DNA of 64,000 bases from Przewalskia tangutica (lineage: Eukaryota; Streptophyta; Magnoliopsida; Solanales; Solanaceae), in NCBI GenBank assembly GCA_029844215.1, contig CM056732.1:21871501-21935500 (forward strand). The letters are read 5' to 3'. The translations under genes were made by a program, and so were the position numbers. The notes beneath the pieces are model-generated. The model searched no databases and was not told where the DNA came from. It was given only the letters and a program-made list of their open reading frames with translations. This document shows, piece by piece, positions 22,148 to 32,487 of this stretch (position 1 is the stretch's first letter; each line of letters starts with the position of its first letter).

Positions 22148-23528
22148 TCAATACCGCAATGACCACCGGCTTTTGGTGCTCAATCTTAACCTGGCGACAA
22201 TCCGCATCGCGCACGAACTCCGCAACGCCTCTTTAGGCCATCCCACCAATACACGATCCGAGGTCATGATACATCTTAGTCGACCCGGATGAATAGAATA
22301 ACGAGCACCGCGTGCCTCCCTGCACTTATCGACGAAGTCCTCGCTACATCGGAACACACAACCGCCTCGAATCTTAGCACCCCATCAGCGCTACTTCAAA
22401 TAGACTCTTCTCCTTCGAGAGCTGCATCTCTGCATCGCACCAAAATCGGATCCTCATATCGCCGCTTCTTCACTCGACGATGGAAGACTCGCAACCTCTC
22501 GAACCCGAATTCCATCACTATCCGACCAACCAAACGAACCCCAAGGCTCGCTTGATGTATCTCTGACCATATCCTCTTCTGCGGTGAACATCGCAGACTA
22601 CCCATCGACCGCGACTAAGGCGGCATCCGCAACTACATTGGCCTTCCCCGGGTGGTATAGAATATCAACATCGTAATCCTTAAGTAGCTCCAACCACCGC
22701 CTCGCCGCAAGTTCGGCTCCTCTACCGAAGATATACGGAGACTTCGCGTCCGTAAATGTCCACATGAACTCCATATAAATAATGTCTCCGCATCTTCAAG
22801 GCATGAATCACACCGCCAACTCCAAGTCATGTGGGATAGTTCTTCATGCTTCCTTGCCGCCGAGACGATAAGTTATAACCTTGCCGCGGTCAGACAAGAC
22901 GCACTCCAAGACCAACACCGACGCGTCCACAATAAACCACATATCCATCTAAGCCCTCCGGAAGAGTAAGAACTGGGCGGTCGCCAACTTCTCCTTTAGC
23001 AATCGAAACTTTCTCACAAGTATCCGCCCATCGGAACATAGCCGCTTTCCGAGTCACTTTAGTCAAAGTCTGAAATAGAAGCAAACTTCTACAAACCTCC
23101 GATAATAACTCGCAAGTGCCCAAAAGCTGCACTCCGCTTGTAGTGGTCCGGTCAAGTTCGATCGCTTCAATCTTAGTCAGACAACCCGAATTCCGTCGGC
23201 CCGATAACATGTCCTAAGAAAGCCACCGACGCCAACTAACTCGTGACTTCGAGAACTTGCATACAATCGCGGTCTCGGAGGACTCTAATACCGCCTCAAA
23301 TGATCTCAGATGCTTCGCTCTGGCGCGAATACACCAAGATATCATCAATAAACACTATAACGAACATATCCAAGAATGACCAACACCCTATTCATCAAAT
23401 CCATGAATATCGCTGGGCGTTGTCAACCCGGAAAGACATCACCTCGAACTCATAGTGCCCATACCGGTCCCGAATGCGATCTTTGGGATATCTATCTCTA
23501 ACTCGCACTGATGATAACGGACCGCAGT
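22148..23528 (-). pseudogene. Gypsy B reverse transcriptase C-terminus and RNase H, heavily frameshifted
   Basis: Short minus-strand frames in all three phases. Pieces recognisable across phases include the post-RT SYYRRFV motif near 23100, a strand ending FIVDASVLVLECVL (RNase H start) near 22900, and DVDILYHPG followed by KANVVADA near 22640-22680. A frameshift occurs every 30-100 bp, far more than in the flanking RT and IN blocks. The order and spacing still match an intact gypsy pol, so real loss of sequence is small. Confidence 0.75.
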
Positions 23529-23880
23529 CTATCTTGAAAACACTTTGCACCTCGCAACCGTCAAACAAATCGCCAATCCTAGGAGGGGATATCTGTTCTT
23601 GATAGTTACCTTGTTCAGCTGCCTGTAATCAATACACATACGCAGCGTCCCATCCTTCTTCTTTACAAATAACACTGGCGCTCCCCAAGGAGAAACACTT
23701 GGACTAATAAAGCCTTTCTCCAGCAAATCTTTCAGCTGGTCCTTCAATTCCTTCAACTCGGCAGGTGCCATCCTGTATGGCGGAATATATATCGGTCGAG
23801 TGTCTGGCGCCAAATCAATACAAAACTCAATCTCCCTCTCGAGGATACCCTAAGCTCGCCCGGGAATACGCCCGAAACTC
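23529..23880 (-). pseudogene. Gypsy B reverse transcriptase, N-terminal part
   Basis: Contains LAPDTRPIYIPPYRMAPAEL, LEKGFISPSVSPWGAPVLFV, KKKDGTLRMCIDYRQLN and KVTIKNRYPL, the textbook start of a Ty3/gypsy reverse transcriptase. The YVDD active site lies beyond the point where the frame breaks. The linker upstream carries a stop in a PGRA*GILERE-like stretch. RT copies element RNA to cDNA in the particle. Confidence 0.92.
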
Positions 23881-23916
23881 TCTAACGATCGAATCGATCA
23901 AGGTCCAGATCTCAAA

Positions 23917-24135
23917 TTAGTCGAATACTCGAACCATATGATAGATGTACCCTTTCCGCACCATCTTCCTAGCCTTGAGGTAAGAAATAAACTTACCCCT
24001 CGGCGATGCAGTATTCCCCTTCCACTCGATAACCGGCTCACCAGGAAACTGGAACCGAACTAATCTCTCTCTACAGTCCACGTTGGCATAGCAAGATGCT
24101 AGCCAATCCATACCCATAATCACATCAAAGTCTAA
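23917..24135 (-). pseudogene. Gypsy B aspartic protease, C-terminal fragment
   Basis: Contains FDVIMGMDWLASCYANVDC and RLVRFQFPGEPVIEWKG, the region just after the protease active site that leads into reverse transcriptase. The catalytic DTG/DSG part is absent: upstream of DFDVI the sequence changes directly into LTR sequence. The longer open frame (to 24399) is thus a protease-LTR fusion created by deletion, not a native protein. Confidence 0.85.
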
Positions 24136-26400
24136 GAGTAAGCTGGAGTCATGGAAGACAATAAAATACCTTTTACTGTGCCTTACTAACAATGAGAGTG
24201 ACAAGTATATATATATAATACTGCATAAAATAGGGGCCTTAGGATCAAAACAGGGTACCTCGCCCGTAGTATCAATAAGCACCCCTACTCCTGTGACTAT
24301 TTCACCCGTGATAGTCCTGGGACCCACACGAGGTATTCTCGCATAGTCAGCACTACCGCACGGGACTATTTCACCCGCATAATCCCATGGGACTCGCATG
24401 AGGTATTCCTCGCATCACGGGTAGCAAATCCACTAACAGTGGTATAACGATCTGGGACTTACCCCTCATATATACTCTTACCCCGAAGCAGATGGTATAA
24501 CGATCTTGGGGACTTTCCCCTCAGATATACTCTTACACTGAAGCAGATGGTATAACGATCTTGGGGCTTGCCCCTCAGATATACTCTTACACTGAAGAAG
24601 GTGGTATGACGATCTTGGGGCTTGCCTCGCACATACTCTTACCCCGAGAAGGTGGTATAACGATCTGGGGCTTGCCTCGATATACTCTTACCCTAGCTCA
24701 AATCACATCATATCATAATCATAAATAAGTTAAGAAAACTTATAACTTCTTATTAGTCTTGTTCATATACCCTCTCATTTTAGTTTACTTAAGGCACTTA
24801 ATCATATCTTTAATAAAGAAAACCGGGAATTTAACCCAAGTACTACATACTTCAATTCTTTTAAAAGTGACTCTTTTTCATACATAAAACCCTTGGGCAA
24901 TTGATGCCTTAAAATCAATTTGCCTTTCATAAATCAAATCATTTGTCCTTACTTGTCTTACTTAGAGTAAATCTCTTCTCATTAATCTTTTATAAAGCTA
25001 ATAAACCAACTTCCCATAAAGTTGTTATATTAACCCTTCACTTTAGTAAAATTACACTTTTCCCCTAACTAAGGGACTTATACATTCTTAAAACGACACA
25101 AGTCTTTATATACTTAAAACAAGTAAGAATACCAAATCTTGTATGTCTACCTTACTACATTGTTACATCTATTCATGCTCAAGAGATAGGAAAACTCTAC
25201 ATACCTCTTCGGTCAATCCACTTGCTAAGCTCAACTACCGCAAGTAATATTTCAACCTATAATAATCATGATACGTTTATTAACCTCTAATCTCAAAATA
25301 GAACAACCCAAGTTCAAAGTCACTAAATTCTATGGAAAATTGGGCAGCATTTCCTTTGTTTCTACATACTTTGCCACCTTTCTCAAGGCCGAATTTATCA
25401 TCCAAACGCCACATTTAAGGCTCAACAATCCAACATTTTAAAGGGGGTTACACCTCCAAACTTGGGTGTGTAAAATTCTGCCCCATTAGGTACAACAATT
25501 CACTAAATAATTCTAAGGTAGTTTTTAGGATACAACATGCTCATAATATCTTCTTAACCAATTCTTTTATATCCAAACCACATTTCTTGCATGCAATGAC
25601 TCTAAGAGCATTATTTACTACCACAAGTTCTTCCTTCTTAACATGCAACACTAGAAACTAATTCTAAAGGAAGAAATGTTACCTTAAAGCTTTAGCCAAA
25701 TCTTTCCAACCACTTGCTAGCTTCCTTTTCAAGAACACCACCACAACAACCTTCACAAGCTAGCCACAAGCTTCCCTCTTGCTTTTACTTTTTCAGATTT
25801 TTCCTAAGGCTAGAATGTCTCTTGGGATTTTAGAGAGAAGGAGGAGCTTGAACTTTTAAGAGAGAAGGAAGAGCTTTTGTCTAAGAGAGAGATGAAATAT
25901 GACCAAGTCTCAAGACGTGGTCAATATAGTGCATGCAAAATCAGATGGGGGGGGGGACACTTGTCACCCTCCCAAGGTCTTTTAAAAGAAAATCGACTTT
26001 TCCTAAGTTTTTCCGCCTGAATCGCGCCGCTACGCTGCTTCCCGGCTGGCACGCGCAGAATTCAGCGCCCTCAAGATTTCTGCGCGCCATGCCCAGATCC
26101 GCGCCATGCCCTGTTTTTGCTCAAACGCATTGGCCCGATCGCGACCGAACTTGTAACTCTCATAACTTTCTACTCCGACGCCCTATCGACGAGCGGTTGG
26201 TTGCGCGTTGGAATCTAGACTAACGAACTACGCCTGTGCCTTTGAAACACTTAAGAACTCTCAATGTATCGGGTCATAACCCGCCTCAAAGTTGACTAAA
26301 ACCCGTCCGGAATAATCCGTCAACCTATCCTTAGTAAATTTTAAGTCTTACATGCTTTCGTATGCTCTCATACGTAGGGTCAGAACTACGGGGTATAACA
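24128..26400 (-). repeat. 5' LTR of gypsy B, truncated
   Basis: Matches 18571-20922 from the shared AAGTCTAAGAGTAAG onwards. AT-rich parts are almost identical, while the GC-rich minisatellite (24437-24697) and 25985-26230 show clusters of small deletions. A minus-strand TATA-like CACTATATTGACC lies at about 25920-25935. Confidence 0.88.
24437..24697 (-). repeat. Minisatellite in truncated LTR B, 5 copies
   Basis: Counterpart of 18891-19160; units are shortened at CTTGGGG and CCCCTCAG runs. Confidence 0.85.
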
Positions 26401-26889
26401 ACTTTATTGAAAATATAACGCGAGCCCATGCTCGTACAAATATTGTTTCTACATAGACATACTGACAAATATTATTCTAAGTTGAAAGGGAGACCATTCC
26501 ACACGGGCATTTCCCGAGACATCGAATCGACAACTCGACGAGTACCAAGCCCAAACAATGGACTTGGTATGACAAGAGGTCATGGACGATCGCTAGCCTT
26601 GGCGTGGAGCCTTTCCTCTATCACGCTTTCAAACATGTTAAATAAAGAGTCAACCCTACCATCTAGTAATCGAGTGAGAACCTTACCGCAATTCAAAGTA
26701 ACACCACAATATTCCAAGCGCAATCACATTATAACGTAATAAGCATATTGCAAAAACATATCAGTTACAACATTTTTAAATATGCAACAACTCCTCATAG
26801 GAAATTCGCTTAACTAACACTTCATTTTATCTCGTATTATACGTTAAGACATTCCTGCATTTCCACATGTTTATTACATTTATATATTT

Positions 26890-27410
26890 GTGAACGCGTA
26901 TTCACTTTTCATATTTATATATAGGTGAACATGTATTCATCTTTCATATTTATTGCGCGTGCAACCCGATCCATTATATTTACGTATTTGTGAACACGTA
27001 TTCACTTTACGCTTTGTTGCGGCGCAACCCGATCCATTATGTTTACGTATTCGTGAACGCGTATTCACTTTACGCTTTGTTGCGCGCAACCCGATCCATT
27101 ATATTTACGTATTTGTGAACGTGTATTCACTTTACGTTTTGTTGCGGCGTGCAACCCGATCCATTATATTTACGTATTTGTGAACACGTATTCACTTTAC
27201 GTTTTGTTTCGGCGTGCAACCCGATCCATTATGTTTACGTATTTGTGAACGCGTATTAACGTTACGTTTTGTTGCGGCGTGCAACCCGACCCATTATATT
27301 TACGTATTTGTGAACACGTATTCACTTTACGTTTTGTTGCGGCGTGCAACCCGATCCATTATGTTTATATTTATATATTTATGTGAACATGTATTCACTT
27401 TTCATATTTT
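26890..27410 (-). repeat. Minisatellite in LTR C, 65-bp units x about 8
   Basis: CAACCCGATCCATTA recurs at 26962, 27025, 27087, 27152, 27217, 27282 (as CGACCCATTA) and 27347, a period of 62-65 bp. Each unit also has TTTACGTATTTGTGAACACG and TATTCACTTTACG. Flanking partial units extend it on both sides. The open frames here only reflect the repeat. Confidence 0.93.
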
Positions 27411-27469
27411 TCAGAAGATCGAATAAATAATATTCTCTTTCCCAACATTCTGTCATTCATACTTGTAAC

Positions 27470-28330
27470 GATTATAACTTTTTAACCATAACTCCAACTA
27501 AGGTGTTTCTCAAGCGGAAACTAAGGTAAGACGGGGATCTTTCAATGTACCAAATTTTATTTAAAACTACTTTGGGTAACTAACACAAATTTATCTTCAA
27601 AACTGCCACATGAAATTTATTTCGGCAGAATTTTTATTAAACAACACCCAATCTTAGAATAGTCATAACTCCTAATCTGTAAACCCGTTCAAGCCCCATA
27701 AAATCTCAAAACGACGAGAACAGAGATCTACACGTCTCCATGTGAACCATCCTTTCATATTATGTACCATTTGGTACAGTTTTACCCTTTTATTCGCTGC
27801 CTTTCCTGGATCTCGATAGATCCGAGGCAGAAATTTTAAACAGCGATAACTCTCAATCCGTAAGTCGGATAGACCCCCGTAAGGTCTCAAAATGTCCACA
27901 ACAGAGAGATCTAGAACTTTCATGTAGCAACAATTTTCATATTCCCCACAGATTAGTACAGGTTTACGTTTCAACGTCCTGCCCTTCTGGATTCCGATGA
28001 ATCCGAGGCAGCAACTTCAAACTACAATAACTCTCAACTCGTTAGTCCGTTTTAATAACTATTTATCTATATCTATCCGTAACAGAGAGATTTAAAACCA
28101 TGTAAATTTTCATATAATTATAATAAGTAAAACTCAATAAAAACAGTACGTAATTATGCCTTTCCGAATTTCGGCCAAATCTAAGGCAGGAACTTTGAAC
28201 TATGATAACTTTCAAACCGTATGTTAATTTTACCTCATTTTTGGTTCTATATGATCATATTAGAGAGGTGTACCACTCCTCCGAATTTCATCAAATTCTA
28301 ACAATTATAACTCAGTGATAAAAGTTCGTA
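27470..28330 (-). repeat. Degenerate 180-bp tandem repeat in LTR C
   Basis: The anchor ATAACTC...CCGTAA recurs near 27664, 27845, 28026 and 28203 (spacing 181, 181, 177), each followed by AACAGAGAGATCTA-like sequence and, later, GATxxATCCGAGGCAG. An older unit may start near 27473. Units are strongly diverged. The anchor resembles a motif present once in LTRs B and D. Confidence 0.75.
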
Positions 28331-28928
28331 AAGTTCATGACGCAACTAGTTGTCTAAACAATCAAAAGTTCAATATTTCTTTTCAACACTCAATTCTTAT
28401 TCTAACATGTATTGAACTAAAAATAAAGGATGTTACCAAGAATTTCTGAGTGAGAAAACTCACCTTGTAAGTGTGAAGATTATTGTTGTGTGGTTGCTAA
28501 AATTATCCTTACTCTCTAGTATTTTGATTCTTGTTCTTCTTGCCCTCTTGGTATTTTTTTCCTCTTCTTTTCACTTGTTTTTTTTTTATTTTCTAACCTT
28601 TATGTTATGTACTTTGTTTGTGTGTAAATACAATGTATAAGTGGAGAGTTTTCTATAACATATGAGAGGTGAAATGACAAGAGTTGGAGGGGAAATGAAA
28701 AGGGGAGGGGGAGAAGGGAAAGACGTGTTGCATGCATCTTTCACTTTTTTTTTTCTTTTGTTTTTTTTTGTTTTTGTTTTCTTATTTTCATTTTATCTAT
28801 CTATTTATCCAACTTTAACACTAACTCTATCTCATGCAATTTATTCTTTGTTTTCTTATATATATATATTTTTATTAACCCAACCACAACTATATATTAT
28901 TATTTTTAATTTTTTTCCGGATTTTACA

Positions 28929-29250
28929 CTGCTTAAGCCCATACAAAGACTTCTTCAATAAACATACATGATTATGATATTTGGGATCCCTAAACCCCAA
29001 GGGTTGATGCATATAAACTGTCTCATTGAGATCACCATGTAAGAGAGAATTATTCACATCTAACTGATGGATGGGGCATGTTTTCGAAAGAGCCAAGCTG
29101 AGCACATTATGAATGGTAGCCGGCTTGACCACCGAAATAAACGTCTCACCACAATCCACACCAACCTACTTAGTATTACCATCACCTACAAGACGAGTCT
29201 TATGCCTTGCAAATGAACCGTCAAAATTGTCCTTATGAGTAAAAATTTAC
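28929..29250 (-). pseudogene. Copia reverse transcriptase, N-terminal half
   Basis: Contains DCGETFISVVKPATIHNVLS, CPIHQLDVNNSLLHGDLNE (catalytic Asp in LDVNN), TVYMHQPLGFRD and KKSLYGLKQ. It ends exactly at the insertion point of LTR C; after excision the next residues continue at 17932. The equivalent of KARLV upstream reads KARLV in another phase. Confidence 0.9.
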
Positions 29251-30474
29251 ATAGATCGAATAATATTAACATCAGATGGACGGCGCACCAACTCCCATAT
29301 CTTATTATCAATAAAAATATTATATTCATCATGACAATTTTCCAATTCGGGTCATTTAAAGCAGACACAGGATTACGGTGTAGGAGTGATTTAAGAATAT
29401 TAGAATGTAAATTAAAATATCTTTTTGATTTAAAAATACACTGTTGACTATGAGTGACCGGTAGATGACTCGAGGGAGAATTGTGTGAATTTTGAGAAAC
29501 ATCGGACACGCGGATGACGAGCCAATGTGTATTGGGCTCACGACCCGTAATCGCACTGAAATTCCCAAGATCGGAGCGCTTTTTCAGATCGGGTCGGGTA
29601 ATCGACCAACATCCGAGACTGATAACAATGGTATTCGATGGTACAGTGGGCCCACTTGCGAATTTTCGGTGCGGGACATGTATGAAAAATGGTGAATAAT
29701 ATACGTGGATATATCATCATCTAAAAATTATACGAACTAGGCACGGGAGTACCAACCTTAGAAAATGGAACTTGAGACTCATCAAACGAAACATGACGAC
29801 TAATGATGATTTTATTAGACGATAAATCAAAACACTTGTAACCACGATGATTAGACGGATAATCCAAAAACACACAAGGAGTAGAACATACATGAAGTTT
29901 GTTAATTGTGGTTGACGGAAACAACAGATAACATACATTCAAAGACCCTAAGATGTGAATACGAAGGAGTCTTATTATATAAAATTTGAAGGGGGGACGA
30001 ATATGCCAAACCTTTGGAAGGAAGAATGTTAAGAAGATATGTAGCCATTTGTATAGCATGATGCTAAAAATACGGGGGTACAAAAGCATGAATTAATAAA
30101 GTTCGAATAATGTTATTAATGGTACGAATTTTGCATTCCGTTTTCCCATTTTGTGAAGAGGTACGAGGGCAAGAAAATCGAAAATTAATCTCATTATTAG
30201 CACAAAATTTCCGTAACACTCCATTATCACATTCTTTACCATTACTACATTGAATATTTTTTATTTCCCGTTCGAATTTGATTCTAATAAATATTCTAAA
30301 TTTTAAGAAGATGGAAAAAACTTGAGATTTTTTCGCTATCGGAAATGTCCATAAAAATTTAGAATAATCATCCAAAAAAAACGTAATATCGATGACCCAA
30401 AGAACTAAGAACATGAGACGTCCATAGATCACTATGAATAATATCAAATGACATTGAAGTATGAGAATTAGAGT
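29251..30474 (-). pseudogene. Copia integrase and linker, frameshifted
   Basis: The frame 30447-30064 has FFLDDYSKFLWTFPI, CSNGKECDNG, FSCPRTSSQNGKTECKIRTI and NNIIRTLLIHA, matching the copia integrase core (DDYS, the DNG region, PQQNG-like). The segment 30089-29721 has VCYLLFPSTTINKLH, CVFLDYPSNHRGYKCFDLSS and ISRHVSFDES, the integrase C-terminal region in another phase. From about 29700 to 29300 is the variable linker before reverse transcriptase. Stops and phase changes show it is dead. Confidence 0.85.
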
Positions 30475-31012
30475 CTAAAATGACAACTTAACAATTTTTT
30501 CTAAAGAGCAAGCTTGACAATTCGGAATACTACGCGTACCCTTACAAGAGATAAATTTATTTTTATCTAAGAAAGACAAAATGGACGACCCTGGATGACC
30601 TAGACGAGCATGCCACATTCGGGAAATTTTCCATGTTGACATGGGAAAATTCCTACTCAAGTGTAACAACTCTGGAGTTCTGATTATCTTGGAATATGTC
30701 ACACAACCTATCCGCCTTTGTCATAGCGTCCGACTCAATAATCATTTGCTACAGGTCGGTAGAGATTGTGGAGTAAATCCACAGTAGTACGGTAGCATCA
30801 AGTGTTGTCCATAACTTTGGATCATCCTCGCGTTTTGGCACCTCCGTATCCTCAGGAGCTGCGGGAATGATGTGATGGATGACTTGATGCGAACGTGCGT
30901 GAATCGTGAATAGTTCGTCCCACGTCACATATTGAACATTTTCTATTTTAAGAACAAGTTCTTGATGTTAGAAACTGTAAGGGCGAGATGGAACATGTTA
31001 TTTGATGTAGAC
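30475..31012 (-). pseudogene. Copia gag N-terminus fused to GAG-pre-integrase by deletion
   Basis: From 31012 the minus strand encodes a gag start (MSTSNNMFHLALTVSNIKN, then WDELFTIHARSHQVIHHI, LWTTLDATVLLWIYSTIS and CDIFQDNQNSRVVTLE) with a frameshift and an internal stop. At about 30655 it jumps to MWHARLGHPGSSILSFLD and PNCQACSLEKIVKLSF, the GAG-pre-integrase zinc domain. The rest of gag, the zinc knuckle and the protease are missing. Confidence 0.8.
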
Positions 31013-31137
31013 ATACTGACAGAACAATATGTGATTTGAGGGATTTTGGAAGAAATAATTTAGGTTGGAGAACAAAAACCTCTCGAAAACCGAGAAAGAA
31101 TTTTGGCAAAATCAAGGAAGAAAATTAACCTAGACTT

Positions 31138-31146
31138 GTGATACCA
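31138..31146 (-). other. Primer-binding site of minus copia
   Basis: The minus strand reads TGGTATCACAAG directly inside the 5' LTR, an initiator-tRNA-Met type primer site whose AGAGC part has diverged. Confidence 0.7.
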
Positions 31147-31449
31147 TAAAAAAAATAATCCCTTGATTATTCTCATTAATGAAAGGGGTATATATACAAG
31201 TTACATATAGGAAAATTCTTTTCCTATTCTACATCTAAAACCCTATTCTATTTGGAGACTAACTATACAATTACGGTAATAGTACAAGATTAATTAATAT
31301 ACAAAATATATACCAAAATCGGATAACTAAATATGGGCAAAATCGTGATATACCATAAATGTTATCACAATATATCTATGTACAAAACCGAGATCAACCA
31401 CGTGATATACATTGAGGATATATCACGTGTATATCATGTATCTTTAACA
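31147..31449 (-). repeat. 5' LTR of minus copia
   Basis: Partner of 16564-16851. Ends ...CTTTAACA on the plus strand. It has diverged from its partner by scattered substitutions and a few indels, more than the LTR pairs of A and D, indicating an older insertion, consistent with C and B being nested inside it. Confidence 0.85.
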
Positions 31450-31699
31450 CAACCCTAAGATTTCTACGTAATCGAAGAGGAATTTTAGAGAGTTTTTGTA
31501 GAATTGGGGTAGCCATTTATGGTGGATTTTTCTATCAGTTTTTAATTGATTTCACCATTTATTTTTTATTTTTTATTTTTTTATGTTTTGATTAGTGTGT
31601 ATATAGAAAATATATATAGGGGTATAAAATTATCTCAATTCATCCACGTCGGATAAAAAGTCCACATGGATAGTGTGTAAATACACGTTATTACAGCCC
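31450..31699. other. AT-rich host sequence right of the copia element
   Basis: Right part of the putative TIR element; no coding signal seen. Confidence 0.4.
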
Positions 31700-31795
31700 A
31701 TGAGTTGAGGGTGATTTTTAAATTTACTTATTCAAGCGCATAGGTGTTTTTAGTACTAGGTATAGTTCATGGACGAAAGTAATAATGGGTGTTTT
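31700..31795. repeat. Inverted repeat, right arm (partner 15956-16045)
   Basis: GTTGAGGGTGATTTTTAAAT, TTTTTAGTACTAGGTATAG and AAGTAATAATGGGTG pair in inverted orientation with 14958-14974 plus 15956-16045. See the left arm. Confidence 0.5.
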
Positions 31796-31809
31796 AACCA
31801 CTTCACTCT

Positions 31810-32487
31810 TCAAAATTTGTATTTTCTTTGTCCCGATTTATATGACAAGAATAACACATTTTTTTATTTAACAATAATTAAATTTTAAATTTTAAATTTT
31901 ACAATTTATACTTAAAGAGATAATTTAGAACCATACAAATATTTTTTTTCCCAAAAGATTTGGATTAGAGTCTGTCAGACAGCTAAGGGACCATCCCAAC
32001 CACAATGAACGGCTGAGAACGATTACAGTGGTACGAGCCTATAGAACATATCATGTTCAAGTAAGGTCGTTTTTTGGCTTATATATTTTATATCACAAGA
32101 TTCAAAAGTTTTTTTTTATTTTTTAAACTTCGTGCTCAGTTAAAATATTTCACATAAATTAGAGCGAAGTGAGTAATACTTTTATTGCTTGAAATGGTAT
32201 ACTCCTTTAGTCGAACATTTGATTAGAAAAAAGAATAAATTTTACGTTGGTCCTTCAATGATAAGTCGAACATGTAAAGAAAATTATTATATGAGTGATA
32301 AAAATTATAACAAGTATAATTATTAACAAAACATTATGATAATTTAGTTTAGTTTCTTAGTGATGCGCGGAGAGTGAGAGAAAAATCATAAAACATTATT
32401 ATCTTATTTTATCAATTGTGAAATTTAAATCATTTTTCCCACGATCGTTTATTAGAAATTAAGCATGGAAGGAAAATCATTTATTTG
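31810..32487. other. AT-rich sequence with degenerate Stowaway-like ends
   Basis: TTTGTCCCGATTTATATGAC near 31825 and TTAGAGCGAAGTGAGTAA near 32158 look like decayed Stowaway termini. ATCACAAGATTCAAAAG inside matches the MITE at 34811. An unrelated 100-bp stretch (about 31960-32060) seems inserted in it. Nothing else recognisable. Confidence 0.4.

Larger units (their letters stand above)
18100..26400 (-). mobile_element. Ty3/gypsy retrotransposon B (Tekay/Del-like), 5'-deleted
   Basis: Target duplication ACTTT at 18095-18099 and 26401-26405. The left LTR is complete (18100-20922). The right LTR starts only at about 24128, corresponding to 18571 in the left copy, so about 470 bp of LTR, the primer site, all of gag and the start of protease are missing. 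Pol is otherwise in the usual order on the minus strand: protease, reverse transcriptase, RNase H, integrase. Pol is broken by many small frameshifts, mostly in GC-rich stretches. Confidence 0.9.
17933..28928 (-). mobile_element. Long solo LTR C (gypsy-type), split by gypsy B
   Basis: Ends TGTCACACCCC (17933) and GGATTTTACA (28928), flanked exactly by CTGCT (17928-17932 and 28929-28933). Removing element B leaves about 2.7 kb with no coding, primer site or second LTR, so it reads as a solo LTR. The ...GGGGTGTGACA end on the minus strand is typical of plant gypsy LTR 3' ends, hence minus orientation. It carries two tandem-repeat arrays (about 26890-27410 and 27470-28330). Confidence 0.75.
16564..31449 (-). 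mobile_element. Ty1/copia element (Ale/Retrofit-like), split by solo LTR C
   Basis: LTRs of about 290-300 bp lie at 16564-16851 and 31147-31449. The flanks GAACC and CAACC are a 4/5 target duplication. Sense is the minus strand: primer site beside the right LTR, then gag N-terminus, GAG-pre-integrase, integrase and the first half of reverse transcriptase. A large interruption (17933-28928) follows, then the rest of reverse transcriptase and RNase H up to the left LTR. Reading across the interruption restores a continuous reverse-transcriptase segment apart from one stop, proving the insertion. Gag is internally deleted; stops and frameshifts are frequent. Confidence 0.88.

Noticed and set aside
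24130..24399. N-terminal extension of the gypsy B protease frame
   Set aside because: This part is LTR sequence (matches 18571-18850) joined by a deletion; not protein-coding in origin.
26953..27426. Plus-strand frames with RATRSIIFTYL-like repeats
   Set aside because: By-product of the 65-bp minisatellite in LTR C.
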